Below are positions 15,117-23,228 of a DNA stretch of 33,231 nt, piece by piece (positions within the stretch are counted from its first letter, which is position 1; each line of letters opens with the position of its first letter). Both the position numbers and the translations under genes were made by a program. The DNA is from Paracoccus marcusii (lineage in GTDB: Bacteria > Pseudomonadota > Alphaproteobacteria > Rhodobacterales > Rhodobacteraceae). Location: assembly GCF_006151785.1 (NCBI RefSeq), contig NZ_VDDD01000026.1:1-33231 (forward strand), given 5' to 3'. The notes beneath the pieces are model-generated. The model did not search any database, was not told the DNA's origin, and saw nothing but the letters and a program-made list of their open reading frames with translations.

Positions 15117-16397
15117 ATGAAACTGACCCTTGCCGCCCTGGCCACCACGATGATGGTCGCAAGCCCCGCACTGGCGGACCTGATCGTGCCGAACATGTCC
15201 TATCGGACCGGCCCCTATGCCGCGAACGGTATCCCCTATGCCGACGGCTTTGCCGATTACTTCACGCTGCTCAACGAACGCGACGGCGGCATCGGCGGCC
15301 AGCGCATCCAGGTCCCGGAATGCGAGACCGCCTACAACACCGAGAAGGGGGTCGAGTGCTATGAATCGCTGCGCACCCAGAACCCGCTGGTCCTGAATCC
15401 GCTGTCGACGGGCATCACCTATCAGCTGATCCCGCGGATCACCCAGGACGGCATCCCGCTCTACACGCCGGGCTATGGCCGCACCTCGGCCAAGGACGGC
15501 TCTGTCTTCGAATGGGTGTTCAACGCGCCGGCGAACTATTGGGACGGCGCCTCGGTCGCGGTCAAGCATATCCTGGACCAGGAGGGGGGCGACCTGTCCG
15601 GCAAGAAGATCGCGCTGGTCTATCACAACTCGGCCTATGGCAAGGAGCCGATCCGTACGCTGGAGGAGCTGTCCGAAAAGCACGGGTTCGAACTGAGCCT
15701 GCTGCCCGTGGACGCACCCGGCCAAGAGCAGAAGTCGCAATGGCTGCAGATTCGCCGCGACCGGCCCGATTACGTGATCATGTATGCCTGGGGCGTGATG
15801 AACCAGGTCGCCATCCAGGAGGCCGTGAACATCCGCTTCCCGATGGACAAGTTCATCGGCATCTGGTGGTCGGGCTCCGAGAACGACGTGCGCGCGGCGG
15901 GGGCCGGGGCCGAGGGCTACAAAGCGCTGACCTTCCACGGCGTGGGCCGCGACTATCCGCTGTACGAGGACCTGCAGACGCATGTCTATGACAAGGGTCT
16001 GGCGGCCGGTGCGGGCGATCAGGCGGGCAGCGTTCTCTATTCGCGCGGCGCCTATGCGGCGCTGGTGATCGCCGAGGCCATCGCCAAGGCGCAGGAGCTG
16101 GCCGGCACCCCCGAGATCACGCCCGCGCAGATGCGCGACGGCTTCGAGGCGCTGGACATCACCGCCGAGCGCATGGCTGAGCTGGGCCTGCCCGATTTCG
16201 GCGCGCCCATCGCGCTGTCCTGTCAGAACCACGGCGGCGACGGCCTGGCCCGCGTGCAGCAGTGGAACGCCGCCGAGGGGACGTGGTCGCTGATCACCGA
16301 CTTCATCGAGCCGGATGCCGAGATCCTGGACCCGCTGATCAAGGAAGACAGCGCCGCCTATGCCGCCGAGGCGGGCCTGACCGCGCGCTGCAACTGA
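15117..16397 (+). CDS. livK: Periplasmic substrate-binding protein of a branched-chain-type ABC transporter (LivK-like)
   Basis: The 426-residue protein has a Sec signal peptide, MKLTLAALATTMMVASPALA, with likely cleavage after residue 20. The mature part is a Peripla_BP_6-type fold: NMSYRTGPYAANGIPYADGF at the N-terminus, the block KKIALVYHNSAYGKEPI, and the hinge-side WGVMNQVAIQEAVNIRFP. The start ATG at 15117 follows GGGAGGAGA; a longer open frame upstream lies inside livM in another phase and is not coding. At about 400 mature residues it is larger than classical LivK/LivJ and resembles binding proteins found next to acyl-CoA ligases. It should set transporter specificity, but I cannot read the ligand. 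A strong hairpin follows its stop codon. Confidence 0.93.
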   Translation: MKLTLAALATTMMVASPALADLIVPNMSYRTGPYAANGIPYADGFADYFTLLNERDGGIGGQRIQVPECETAYNTEKGVECYESLRTQNPLVLNPLSTGITYQLIPRITQDGIPLYTPGYGRTSAKDGSVFEWVFNAPANYWDGASVAVKHILDQEGGDLSGKKIALVYHNSAYGKEPIRTLEELSEKHGFELSLLPVDAPGQEQKSQWLQIRRDRPDYVIMYAWGVMNQVAIQEAVNIRFPMDKFIGIWWSGSENDVRAAGAGAEGYKALTFHGVGRDYPLYEDLQTHVYDKGLAAGAGDQAGSVLYSRGAYAALVIAEAIAKAQELAGTPEITPAQMRDGFEALDITAERMAELGLPDFGAPIALSCQNHGGDGLARVQQWNAAEGTWSLITDFIEPDAEILDPLIKEDSAAYAAEAGLTARCN

Positions 16398-16402
16398 TCC
16401 AC

Positions 16403-16431
16403 GACCGGCGGCGGTCACCCCGCCGCCGGTC
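16403..16431 (+). other. Intercistronic mRNA hairpin between livK and livF
   Basis: GACCGGCGGCGG at 16403-16414 pairs perfectly with 16420-16431 (12 bp) around a 5-base loop, beginning five bases after the livK stop. There is no T run, so it is not a classic terminator. Such stems after binding-protein genes commonly protect the upstream mRNA and raise binding-protein yield relative to the membrane parts. Confidence 0.65.
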
Positions 16432-16452
16432 CCGCATCCAAGGGGACAGCCC

Positions 16453-17274
16453 ATGTTCGATACCCGCACCCAAGAGACGCTGCTGGACGTCAACAACATC
16501 GAGGTGATCTACAACCACGTCATCCTGGTCCTGAAGGGCGTCAGCCTGACGGTGCCCAAGGGCGGCATCACCGCACTGCTGGGCGGCAACGGGGCGGGCA
16601 AGACCACGACGCTCAAGGCGATCTCGAACCTGCTGGCCAGCGAGCGGGGCGAGGTGACCAAGGGGTCGATCACCTATCAGGGCGACGACATCACCGCGCT
16701 GGACCCGGCCGCCCTGGTGCGGCGCGGCGTCATCCAGGTGATGGAGGGCCGCCACTGCTTCGAGCACCTGACGGTGGAGGAGAACCTGCTGACCGGCGCC
16801 TATACCCGCCGCGACGGATCGGCCGCCATCAAGCGCGACCTGGAGATGGTCTATGACTATTTCCCGCGCCTGCGCGAGCGGCGCAAGAGCCAGGCGGGAT
16901 ACACCTCGGGCGGCGAACAGCAGATGACCGCGATGGGTCGCGCGCTGATGTCGCGCCCGCAGATGATCCTCTTGGACGAGCCGTCGATGGGCCTGGCCCC
17001 GCAGCTGGTCGAGCAGATCTTCCAGATCGTCAAGGCCGTGAACGAGGGCGAGGGGGTCACCTTTCTTCTGGCCGAGCAGAACACCAACGTCGCGCTGCGC
17101 TATGCCCATCAGGGCTACATCCTGGAAAACGGGCGCGTCGTGATGGAGGGTCCGGCCGCGCAGCTGCGCGAGAACCCGGACGTCAAGGAATTCTACCTGG
17201 GCATGTCGGACGAGGGGCGCAAGTCCTTCCGCGAGGTGCGCAGCTATCGCCGGCGCAAGCGCTGGCTGGCCTGA
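16453..17274 (+). CDS. livF: Branched-chain-type ABC transporter ATP-binding protein (LivF-like)
   Basis: The 273-residue second ATPase of the importer. Walker A is GGNGAGKT at 44-51, the signature TSGGEQQM is close to canonical, Walker B is MILLDEPSMGLAP, and the switch region reads LLAEQNTNVALR, as in LivF. The usual VPEGR-like strand appears as VIQVMEGRHCF. A C-terminal basic extension of about 25 residues (SFREVRSYRRRKRWLA) goes beyond standard LivF proteins of about 235-245 residues. AAGGGGA precedes the ATG. The next gene begins 10 bases after its stop, so the PaaK-like gene is in the same operon. Confidence 0.93.
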   Translation: MFDTRTQETLLDVNNIEVIYNHVILVLKGVSLTVPKGGITALLGGNGAGKTTTLKAISNLLASERGEVTKGSITYQGDDITALDPAALVRRGVIQVMEGRHCFEHLTVEENLLTGAYTRRDGSAAIKRDLEMVYDYFPRLRERRKSQAGYTSGGEQQMTAMGRALMSRPQMILLDEPSMGLAPQLVEQIFQIVKAVNEGEGVTFLLAEQNTNVALRYAHQGYILENGRVVMEGPAAQLRENPDVKEFYLGMSDEGRKSFREVRSYRRRKRWLA

Positions 17275-17284
17275 GGGGGTCATC

Positions 17285-18499
17285 ATGGGATATTACGACG
17301 ATCTGGAAACGCGCGACGAGGGTCAGCGCGCCGAGGCGCTGGCCCAGGCCCTGCCGCTGGCGCTGAGCCGCGCCAAGCTGGCCCCCGCGATGGCGCGCCT
17401 TCTGCGCGACGTGGAGCCGGAGGTGGTGACCGACCACGCCGCGCTGGCCCGCCTGCCGGTGATCCGCAAGGCCGAGCTGTCCGAGGCGCAGCGCAAGCAG
17501 CCCCCCTTCGGCGGCTATACCACCCGCCCCGCCGCGCAGTTCGACCACATCTTTCAAAGCCCCGGCCCGATCTATGAACCCGGTCGGCGCGACGGCGACT
17601 GGTGGCGGCTTGGCCGCTTCCTGCATGCCGCGGGCGTGGGGCAGGGCGACATCGTCCAGAACTGCTTCGGCTATCACCTGACGCCTGCCGGGATGATGTT
17701 CGAATCAGGCGCGCGGGCCGTCGATGCGGCGGTCCTGCCCGCCGGCACCGGGCAGACAGAACTGCAGGTGCGCGCGGCCGTCGACATCGGCACGACCTGC
17801 TATGCCGGCACGCCCGATTTCCTCAAGGTGATCCTGGACCGTGCCGACGAGATGGGCGAGGTGCTGTCCTTCACCAAGGCCGTGGTGGGCGGCGGCGCGC
17901 TGTTCCCGTCGCTGCGCCAGATGTATGCCGACCGGGGGATCGTCACGCGGCAATGCTATGCCACCGCCGATCTGGGTAACATCGCCTATGAGAGCGAGGC
18001 GATGGAGGGAATGATCGTGGACGAGGGTGTGATCGTCGAGATCGTGCGCCCCGGCACCGGCGATCCGGTTCCCGACGGCGAGGTCGGCGAAGTGCTGGTG
18101 ACCACGCTGAACCCGGATTATCCGCTGGTTCGTTTCGCGACGGGTGACCTGTCTGCGGTCCTTGCAGGTACCAGTCCTTGTGGTCGCACCAACATGCGCA
18201 TCAAGGGGTGGATGGGGCGCGCCGATCAGACGACAAAGATCAAGGGCATGTTCGTGCGCCCCGAACAGGTGGCAGCCCTGGTCGCGCGCCATGCGGACGT
18301 GTCCCGCGCCCGCGTGATCGCCGATCGTCGCGGAGAGATGGACGTGATGACCGTCCAGCTGGAAACTGCGGGTCAGGGGGGCGACTATGCCGCATCCGTC
18401 ATGGACACGCTGAAGCTGCGCGGCGACATCGAACTGGTGGCACCGGGCAGCCTGCCCAATGATGGCAAGGTCATCGAGGATCGCCGCAGCTATGAATAG
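17285..18499 (+). CDS. PaaK-like adenylate-forming protein (phenylacetate-CoA ligase family) with atypical P-loop
   Basis: The 404-residue protein resembles the PaaK family, which turns aryl acids into CoA thioesters. It keeps the PaaK-style CYATADLGNIAYE (224-236), RFATGDLSAV (283-292), GRADQTTKIKGMFVRPEQV (311-329) and Lys395 in NDGKVIEDRR, matching the C-terminal catalytic-lysine block. Where PaaK has the phosphate-binding SSGTTGxPT, this protein reads QSPGPIYEPG (91-100), so the Ser/Thr/Gly loop is missing. It may use a different ATP contact, act with the first ligase, or not be a ligase. It is also shorter than PaaK (about 430-440). It begins 10 bases after livF, behind GAGGGGG, and ends the operon. 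The substrate is unknown. Confidence 0.8.
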   Translation: MGYYDDLETRDEGQRAEALAQALPLALSRAKLAPAMARLLRDVEPEVVTDHAALARLPVIRKAELSEAQRKQPPFGGYTTRPAAQFDHIFQSPGPIYEPGRRDGDWWRLGRFLHAAGVGQGDIVQNCFGYHLTPAGMMFESGARAVDAAVLPAGTGQTELQVRAAVDIGTTCYAGTPDFLKVILDRADEMGEVLSFTKAVVGGGALFPSLRQMYADRGIVTRQCYATADLGNIAYESEAMEGMIVDEGVIVEIVRPGTGDPVPDGEVGEVLVTTLNPDYPLVRFATGDLSAVLAGTSPCGRTNMRIKGWMGRADQTTKIKGMFVRPEQVAALVARHADVSRARVIADRRGEMDVMTVQLETAGQGGDYAASVMDTLKLRGDIELVAPGSLPNDGKVIEDRRSYE

Positions 18500-18506
18500 G
18501 ACGCAT

Positions 18507-18525
18507 TTGATCCGTTAACTTGATC
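18507..18525 (+). promoter_or_regulatory. TTGATC direct repeat with GTTAAC core upstream of motB
   Basis: TTGATC at 18507-18512 and again at 18520-18525 flank CGTTAAC, giving a 13-base repeat period in the 79-base space before motB. The TTAAC core is also a CtrA-type half-site; the second half seven bases on is GAAA rather than TTAA, a weak match. It is an operator candidate only. Confidence 0.3.
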
Positions 18526-18578
18526 GAAACCTTTGACCCGGCGACAAGGATGCCTGACCGGAACGAAGGATAGACATC

Positions 18579-19355
18579 ATGGCTGCGGGCAAGGGGCTGA
18601 ACGGGCCGTCCATCATCATCAAGCGCGTCGAGGCGTCGTCCGACGGCGGCCACCACGGCGGCGCGTGGAAGGTCGCCTATGCGGATTTCGTGACCGCGAT
18701 GATGGCGTTCTTCCTGCTGATGTGGCTGCTAAACGCCACCACCGAGGAGCAGAAGACCGGTCTGGCCGACTACTTCGCACCGACGGTGATCCAGACGCCG
18801 AACGCCACCACCAGCGGCGGCGGCGACGGGACCGAGGACGGCGTCCGTCACGCGGTCGAGGCGCCGCTGCCCGACAGCGACAGTGCAGGCGACTTCGAGG
18901 AGGTCGCCCGCGCCGTCCAGGACAGCCTGACCGGCACGGGCGCCGAATCGTCCCAGCTGACCAACCTGCTGCAGCATGTCGTGACCCGCATGACCGACGA
19001 AGGGTTGGTGATCGAGCTGGGCGATCTGACCGACGCCCCCCTGTTCGTCGAGGACACCGCCCAGCCCCAGCCCGCCCTGTCCGAACTGATGGGAATCATC
19101 GCGCGGGTCATCCGGCATGTCAGGAACGATGTGGCGATCTCGGGCCATGTGCGCGCCTATCCCGAAACCCTGGTCGCGTCGCCGGTCTGGCCGCTGTCGG
19201 ATGCCCGGGCGCATACGGTGCGCAACCTGCTGGAACAGCAGGGTTTCGACGGCAAGCGCGTGCAGCGGGTCAGCGGCTATGCGGACCGCAAGAACCGGCA
19301 GGGCAACCCGATGGACCCGCTGAACAACCGGATAGAGCTGATTTTACTCAGGTAG
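18579..19355 (+). CDS. motB: Flagellar motor stator protein MotB
   Basis: MotB anchors the proton-conducting stator to peptidoglycan. In this 258-residue protein one membrane segment (about 30-53) reads WKVAYADFVTAMMAFFLLMWLLNA, with the proton-carrying Asp at 36. A flexible linker (about 55-120) precedes the OmpA-like peptidoglycan-binding domain, which has AISGHVRAYP, LSDARAHTVRNLLEQQG and the terminal NNRIELILL. GAAGGA lies about nine bases before the ATG. Its partner motA is not in the window, so stator subunits are encoded apart. It heads the plus-strand flagellar run motB-flgE-flgK-flgL-flgI, with 76 bases and a separate candidate CtrA site before flgE. Confidence 0.95.
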   Translation: MAAGKGLNGPSIIIKRVEASSDGGHHGGAWKVAYADFVTAMMAFFLLMWLLNATTEEQKTGLADYFAPTVIQTPNATTSGGGDGTEDGVRHAVEAPLPDSDSAGDFEEVARAVQDSLTGTGAESSQLTNLLQHVVTRMTDEGLVIELGDLTDAPLFVEDTAQPQPALSELMGIIARVIRHVRNDVAISGHVRAYPETLVASPVWPLSDARAHTVRNLLEQQGFDGKRVQRVSGYADRKNRQGNPMDPLNNRIELILLR

Positions 19356-19364
19356 CCGTCGCGG

Positions 19365-19379
19365 TTAGCCTTATCTTAA
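19365..19379 (+). promoter_or_regulatory. CtrA-type box upstream of flgE
   Basis: TTAGCCTTATCTTAA matches the CtrA consensus TTAA-N7-TTAA with one mismatch (G for A in the first half). It lies 53-67 bases before the flgE start, in one of the few AT-richer intergenic spots. CtrA controls flagellar genes in many alphaproteobacteria including Rhodobacterales, so the position is sensible. Confidence 0.5.
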
Positions 19380-19431
19380 GCGTTCACGGGCAGTGTGACG
19401 GACAAGACCGAAATCAGAAGGGTGTCTGTCC

Positions 19432-20730
19432 ATGTCCATCTCCTCTGCGATGAATGCCGGCGTGTCCGGCCTTGCCGCGAACTCGTCGCGGCTGGGAACC
19501 ATCTCGGACAATATCGCGAACGCATCGACCTTCGGGTACAAGCGCGTCGAGACCGACTTCAATGCGCTGGTCGTGGGGCAGGGGGCGGGCCTTTACACCG
19601 CAGGTGGCGTTCGCGCGTCCACGACGCGATCGGTGTCGCAGGACGGTGCGATCGTGACCACCTCGAATGCGCTGGATCTTGCGATGACCGGGCGGGGCAT
19701 GCTGCCCGTGACGACCCTGAACGATGCAACCGGTGGGGGGACGCCGTCGCTGATGATGACGCGGACCGGTGCGTTCCGTCCCGATGCGGGCGGCTTGCTG
19801 CGCACCGAAAGCGGGCTGGTGCTGATGGGCTGGCCCACGGCCGCGGACGGTAGCATGCCGCTTGTCGCGCGCGACACGTCGGCCGCACTGCAGCCGATCC
19901 GCATCGAATCGAACCGCCCTGTCGGGGATCCGACGACGCAGGTGTCGCTTGGCGCCAACCTACCCGCAACAGAGACCCTGCCCACCGGCTCGGGCGACCC
20001 GCTGCCGCTGCGCGTCGAGTATTTCGGCAACCTGGGAACCTCGGAATCGCTGGACATCACCTTCACGCCCGACACCAGCGATCCAACCGGCATGTCGAAC
20101 ACCTGGACGGTCAGCATCAGCGACAGTGCCAGTGATCCCGCAGCCAACCCGATCTCAACCTTCCAGGTGACGTTCGACGACAGCCAGGGGGCGGGCGGCG
20201 CGCTGCTGAACGTCGTCGGCGGCGGCTATGATCCGGCAACCGGTGCGATCCCGCTGACCGTCGGGGGCGGCAACATAGAGCTTTCCATCGGCGTGCCGGG
20301 CGGGGCCTCGGGCCTGAAGCAGCTGGCGGCCAGCTTCTCTCCGTCGAACGTGGTCAAGAACGGCTCTCCGGTGGGGCAGCTGGTCGCGGTCGAGGTTGAC
20401 CCGCAGGGCTATGTCAAGGCGACCTACGACACCGGTTTCGTCAAGGCGCTGTACAAGATCCCCGTCATCGACGTCCCGAATCCCAACGGCCTGGTGGCGG
20501 TCGAGGGGCAGGCCTTCAAGACATCGCCCGATTCTGGCGGTTTCTTCCTGTGGGATGCGGGCGACGGGCCGACGGGCGCCATCGCCGGCTATGCCCGCGA
20601 GGCGTCGACCACAGACATCGCGCAGGAACTGACACATCTGATCACCACGCAACGCGCCTATTCGTCGAACGCCAAGATCATCCAGACGGTCGACGAGATG
20701 CTGCAGGAAACCACGAACATCAAGCGCTGA
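19432..20730 (+). CDS. flgE: Flagellar hook protein FlgE
   Basis: The 432-residue subunit of the extracellular hook, the universal joint between rod and filament, exported by the flagellar type III system. The N-terminal rod/hook helix has SSAMNAGVSGLAANSSRLG and SDNIANASTFGYKR, the family signature. The middle (about 80-330) is a variable Thr/Ser/Gly-rich domain. The C-terminus carries GFVKALYKIPV, then AYSSNAKIIQTVDEMLQETTNI, the closing coiled-coil segment. CAGAAGG stands upstream of the ATG. No signal peptide is expected. flgK follows after 36 bases. Confidence 0.95.
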   Translation: MSISSAMNAGVSGLAANSSRLGTISDNIANASTFGYKRVETDFNALVVGQGAGLYTAGGVRASTTRSVSQDGAIVTTSNALDLAMTGRGMLPVTTLNDATGGGTPSLMMTRTGAFRPDAGGLLRTESGLVLMGWPTAADGSMPLVARDTSAALQPIRIESNRPVGDPTTQVSLGANLPATETLPTGSGDPLPLRVEYFGNLGTSESLDITFTPDTSDPTGMSNTWTVSISDSASDPAANPISTFQVTFDDSQGAGGALLNVVGGGYDPATGAIPLTVGGGNIELSIGVPGGASGLKQLAASFSPSNVVKNGSPVGQLVAVEVDPQGYVKATYDTGFVKALYKIPVIDVPNPNGLVAVEGQAFKTSPDSGGFFLWDAGDGPTGAIAGYAREASTTDIAQELTHLITTQRAYSSNAKIIQTVDEMLQETTNIKR

Positions 20731-20766
20731 TCCGCCCCGCAGGGGATCGGGTGAAGGAGGCCGGAC

Positions 20767-22212
20767 ATGAGCATTGCCAAGGCGATATCGAACGCGATGT
20801 CGGGGCTGACTGCCACCGCGCGCGGCACCGAAACGGTGGCGTCGAACATCGCCAACGTCATGACGCCCGGTTATGCCCGGCGCGACATGGTGGTGTCCGC
20901 CCAACTGCACGGCGGGGGCGTGCGCATCGACGGCATCACTAGGATCGTCAATTCCAGCCTGCTCTCCGAATCGCGCCTGGCGGCCTCGTCCGTCGGTGAC
21001 GGCGCCGCACGCGCGTCGTTTCACCGGTCGATGGAAAAGGTCATCGGTCTTCCCGGAGAGGCGCATTCCCTGTCGGGTGCGCTGACCGATTTCCAGGCCG
21101 CGCTCAGCAGTGCGGCGACGCGGCCCGATGACGAGATCCGCCTGTCGCAGGTCGTCAGCACGGCCTCGGCGCTGGCGGACCGGCTGAACGCGGCGTCGAC
21201 CGCGGTTCAGGGCGCGCGCAGCGCCGCGCAGCAGGGCATCGCGTCCGACGTGGCGACGGTGAACGCCTCGCTGGAGCGGGTGGCCTATCTGAATGCGCGC
21301 ATCTCCATCCTGGATTCCGACGGCAAGGATGCCACCCCGTTGATGGACGAACGCCAGCAGGTGATCGACCGCATCGCAAGCATCATTCCCATCCAGGAGG
21401 TCGCGCGCGACTCGGGCAAGGTCGCCCTGTTCAGCGCCGAGGGGGCGGTGCTGCTGGATGGCAGCGTGCCGGCCCGGCTGGGATTCTCAGGCGCGGATCA
21501 GGTGACCGCGGGCCAGGTCGTTGGCGCACCCCTGGAACTGCTGACCCTGAACGGGACGCCGGTTACCGCAGCGCAGATGCGCCTGTTCGGCGGCGGGTCC
21601 TTGGCCGCCAACTTCCAGATTCGCGATCAGCTGGCCCCGCAGATGCAGTCGGAACTGGACGACTTGGCCTTTGACCTGCACCAGCGTTTGGTCGATCCCG
21701 CCGTTGATCCGTCCCTCGGGGCTGCCGATGCCGGGCTGTTCACCGACGGCGGTGCGCGCGCGACCGCGGCGACGGTCGTTGGCCTGTCCGGTCGGATCGC
21801 GCTGAATGCGACGGTCGATCCGGGACAGGGGGGCCAGCTGTGGCGCCTGAGGTCGGGCCTGCAGGCGGCGAACGGCGAACCGACGGGCCAATCCGCGATT
21901 CTTTCGGCGCTGGTCCAGGCACTGGACGCGCCGCGCCCGGCGCAGGCGGGCAGCGGCTTCGAGGGGAACGGCACGCTGACCGTCCGGTTCGGATCGGTCG
22001 AGTCGCGGGTGTCGACGCGGCGCGTCGAGGCCGAGGCCGACCTGACCATCCGCAGCAGCCGCCAGTCGACCATCGCCTCCAGCCTGATGGCCGAGGGCGT
22101 GGACAGCGACGCCGAGATGCAACGCCTGCTGCAATACGAACAGTCCTATGCCGCCAATGCCCGCGTGCTGGTCGCCGTGGACGAGATGATCAACCAGATC
22201 CTGAGGATGTAG
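20767..22212 (+). CDS. flgK: Flagellar hook-filament junction protein FlgK
   Basis: FlgK (HAP1) is the first junction layer between hook and filament. The 481-residue protein starts with SIAKAISNAMSGLTATARGTETVASNIANVMTPGYARRD, the typical N-terminal signature. In the middle it has an ATPLMDERQQVIDRIASIIP block, which matches the DxRDxLxxxL region of FlgK. It ends with YEQSYAANARVLVAVDEMINQILRM. GAAGGAGG lies upstream of the ATG. It is only three bases from the flgL start, so the two junction proteins are co-translated. The variable D2/D3 part is shorter than in enterobacterial FlgK (about 545 residues). Confidence 0.94.
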   Translation: MSIAKAISNAMSGLTATARGTETVASNIANVMTPGYARRDMVVSAQLHGGGVRIDGITRIVNSSLLSESRLAASSVGDGAARASFHRSMEKVIGLPGEAHSLSGALTDFQAALSSAATRPDDEIRLSQVVSTASALADRLNAASTAVQGARSAAQQGIASDVATVNASLERVAYLNARISILDSDGKDATPLMDERQQVIDRIASIIPIQEVARDSGKVALFSAEGAVLLDGSVPARLGFSGADQVTAGQVVGAPLELLTLNGTPVTAAQMRLFGGGSLAANFQIRDQLAPQMQSELDDLAFDLHQRLVDPAVDPSLGAADAGLFTDGGARATAATVVGLSGRIALNATVDPGQGGQLWRLRSGLQAANGEPTGQSAILSALVQALDAPRPAQAGSGFEGNGTLTVRFGSVESRVSTRRVEAEADLTIRSSRQSTIASSLMAEGVDSDAEMQRLLQYEQSYAANARVLVAVDEMINQILRM

Positions 22213-22214
22213 CC

Positions 22215-23228
22215 GTGACCCTGAACAGTATCGGTGACCAAGCCCGCGCCTATGCGCTGCAGGTCGCCTCGAACCGGATCAAGACGACCCTGTCCACCCT
22301 GACCCAGGAGGTCGCGTCCGGGCAGGTCGCGGATGTGGGCCAGCGCGTTGGCGGCAACACCCGCGCCCTGAACGAGATCGAAGGCCGCATCCAGCTGGCC
22401 GGGCAGTTGCGCCAGAACGGTCAGGATGCGGGCATCCGGCTGCAGGCGGTGCAGGACATGTTCGACGCCGTCCGGCTCAGCACGACGGAGCTGGGCCTGG
22501 CCCTGGCCACCGACCCGTTCAACGACCAGGCCCTGCTGGGGACACGGTCGACAGAAGTGGCCAATGCGTTCGATTCGGTGATCCAGAGGCTGAACGGCAC
22601 GAACAGCAACCGGTACCTTTTGTCCGGAGAGGCATCAGACGTGGCCCCCCTGTCGGACGCGACCAGCATCCTGGACAGCCTGCAGGCCATCGTCGCGCCG
22701 CTGACCACGGCCGCAGACGTCGCCCAAGCGGTGTCCGACTGGTTCGACGCTCCGGCCGGGGGCGGCGGGTTTCTGGACACGGCCTATCACGGGACCCTTG
22801 GCCAGCCGCAGCGGATCACCGTCGGAGAGGGAGTCTCGGTCGAGATGCAGACGACCGGTGCGTCCGGCCCGGTGCGCGACCTGCTGAAGGGCCTGGCGAC
22901 CGCAGCCATCCTGGACCGCGGTATCCTGGCGGGCAACGTGGCCGAGCGGAGGGAGCTGTTGTCCACGGGCGGCACCCTGATGGTCGCCGCGGACAGCGCC
23001 GTTCTGGGAGAGATGGGGCGTGTGGGCCTTGCCCAGCAGACCGTCGAGCGCGCGCAGGTCACCGGGACCTCGACCCTGAACACGCTGGAACGGGCCCGCG
23101 GCGACATCCGCAGCGCCGACCCGTTCGAGACGGCAGCAGCCCTGACCGAAGTGCAAAGCCAGCTGGAATCTCTCTATGCGGTCCAGGCGCGGCTGGCGAA
23201 CCTCAACCTGGTGGATTTCCTGCGATGA
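22215..23228 (+). CDS. flgL: Flagellar hook-filament junction protein FlgL
   Basis: FlgL (HAP3) is the second junction layer and contacts flagellin. The start is GTG at 22215, two bases after the flgK stop and behind GAGGATG; the in-frame extension to 21840 overlaps flgK almost entirely and is rejected. The 337-residue protein has a flagellin-like N-terminal helix (SIGDQARAYALQVASNRIKT, LTQEVASGQVAD) and a C-terminal helix (FETAAALTEVQSQLESLYAVQARLANLNLVDFL). The central LNGTNSNRYLLSGEASD resembles the flagellin fold. The stop overlaps the flgI start as ATGA at 23225-23228. Confidence 0.92.
   Translation: MTLNSIGDQARAYALQVASNRIKTTLSTLTQEVASGQVADVGQRVGGNTRALNEIEGRIQLAGQLRQNGQDAGIRLQAVQDMFDAVRLSTTELGLALATDPFNDQALLGTRSTEVANAFDSVIQRLNGTNSNRYLLSGEASDVAPLSDATSILDSLQAIVAPLTTAADVAQAVSDWFDAPAGGGGFLDTAYHGTLGQPQRITVGEGVSVEMQTTGASGPVRDLLKGLATAAILDRGILAGNVAERRELLSTGGTLMVAADSAVLGEMGRVGLAQQTVERAQVTGTSTLNTLERARGDIRSADPFETAAALTEVQSQLESLYAVQARLANLNLVDFLR

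Noticed and set aside
15072-16499. 475-codon antisense open frame across livK
   Set aside because: Same reasoning: no domain signature, and the sense frame has signal peptide and binding-protein fold marks.
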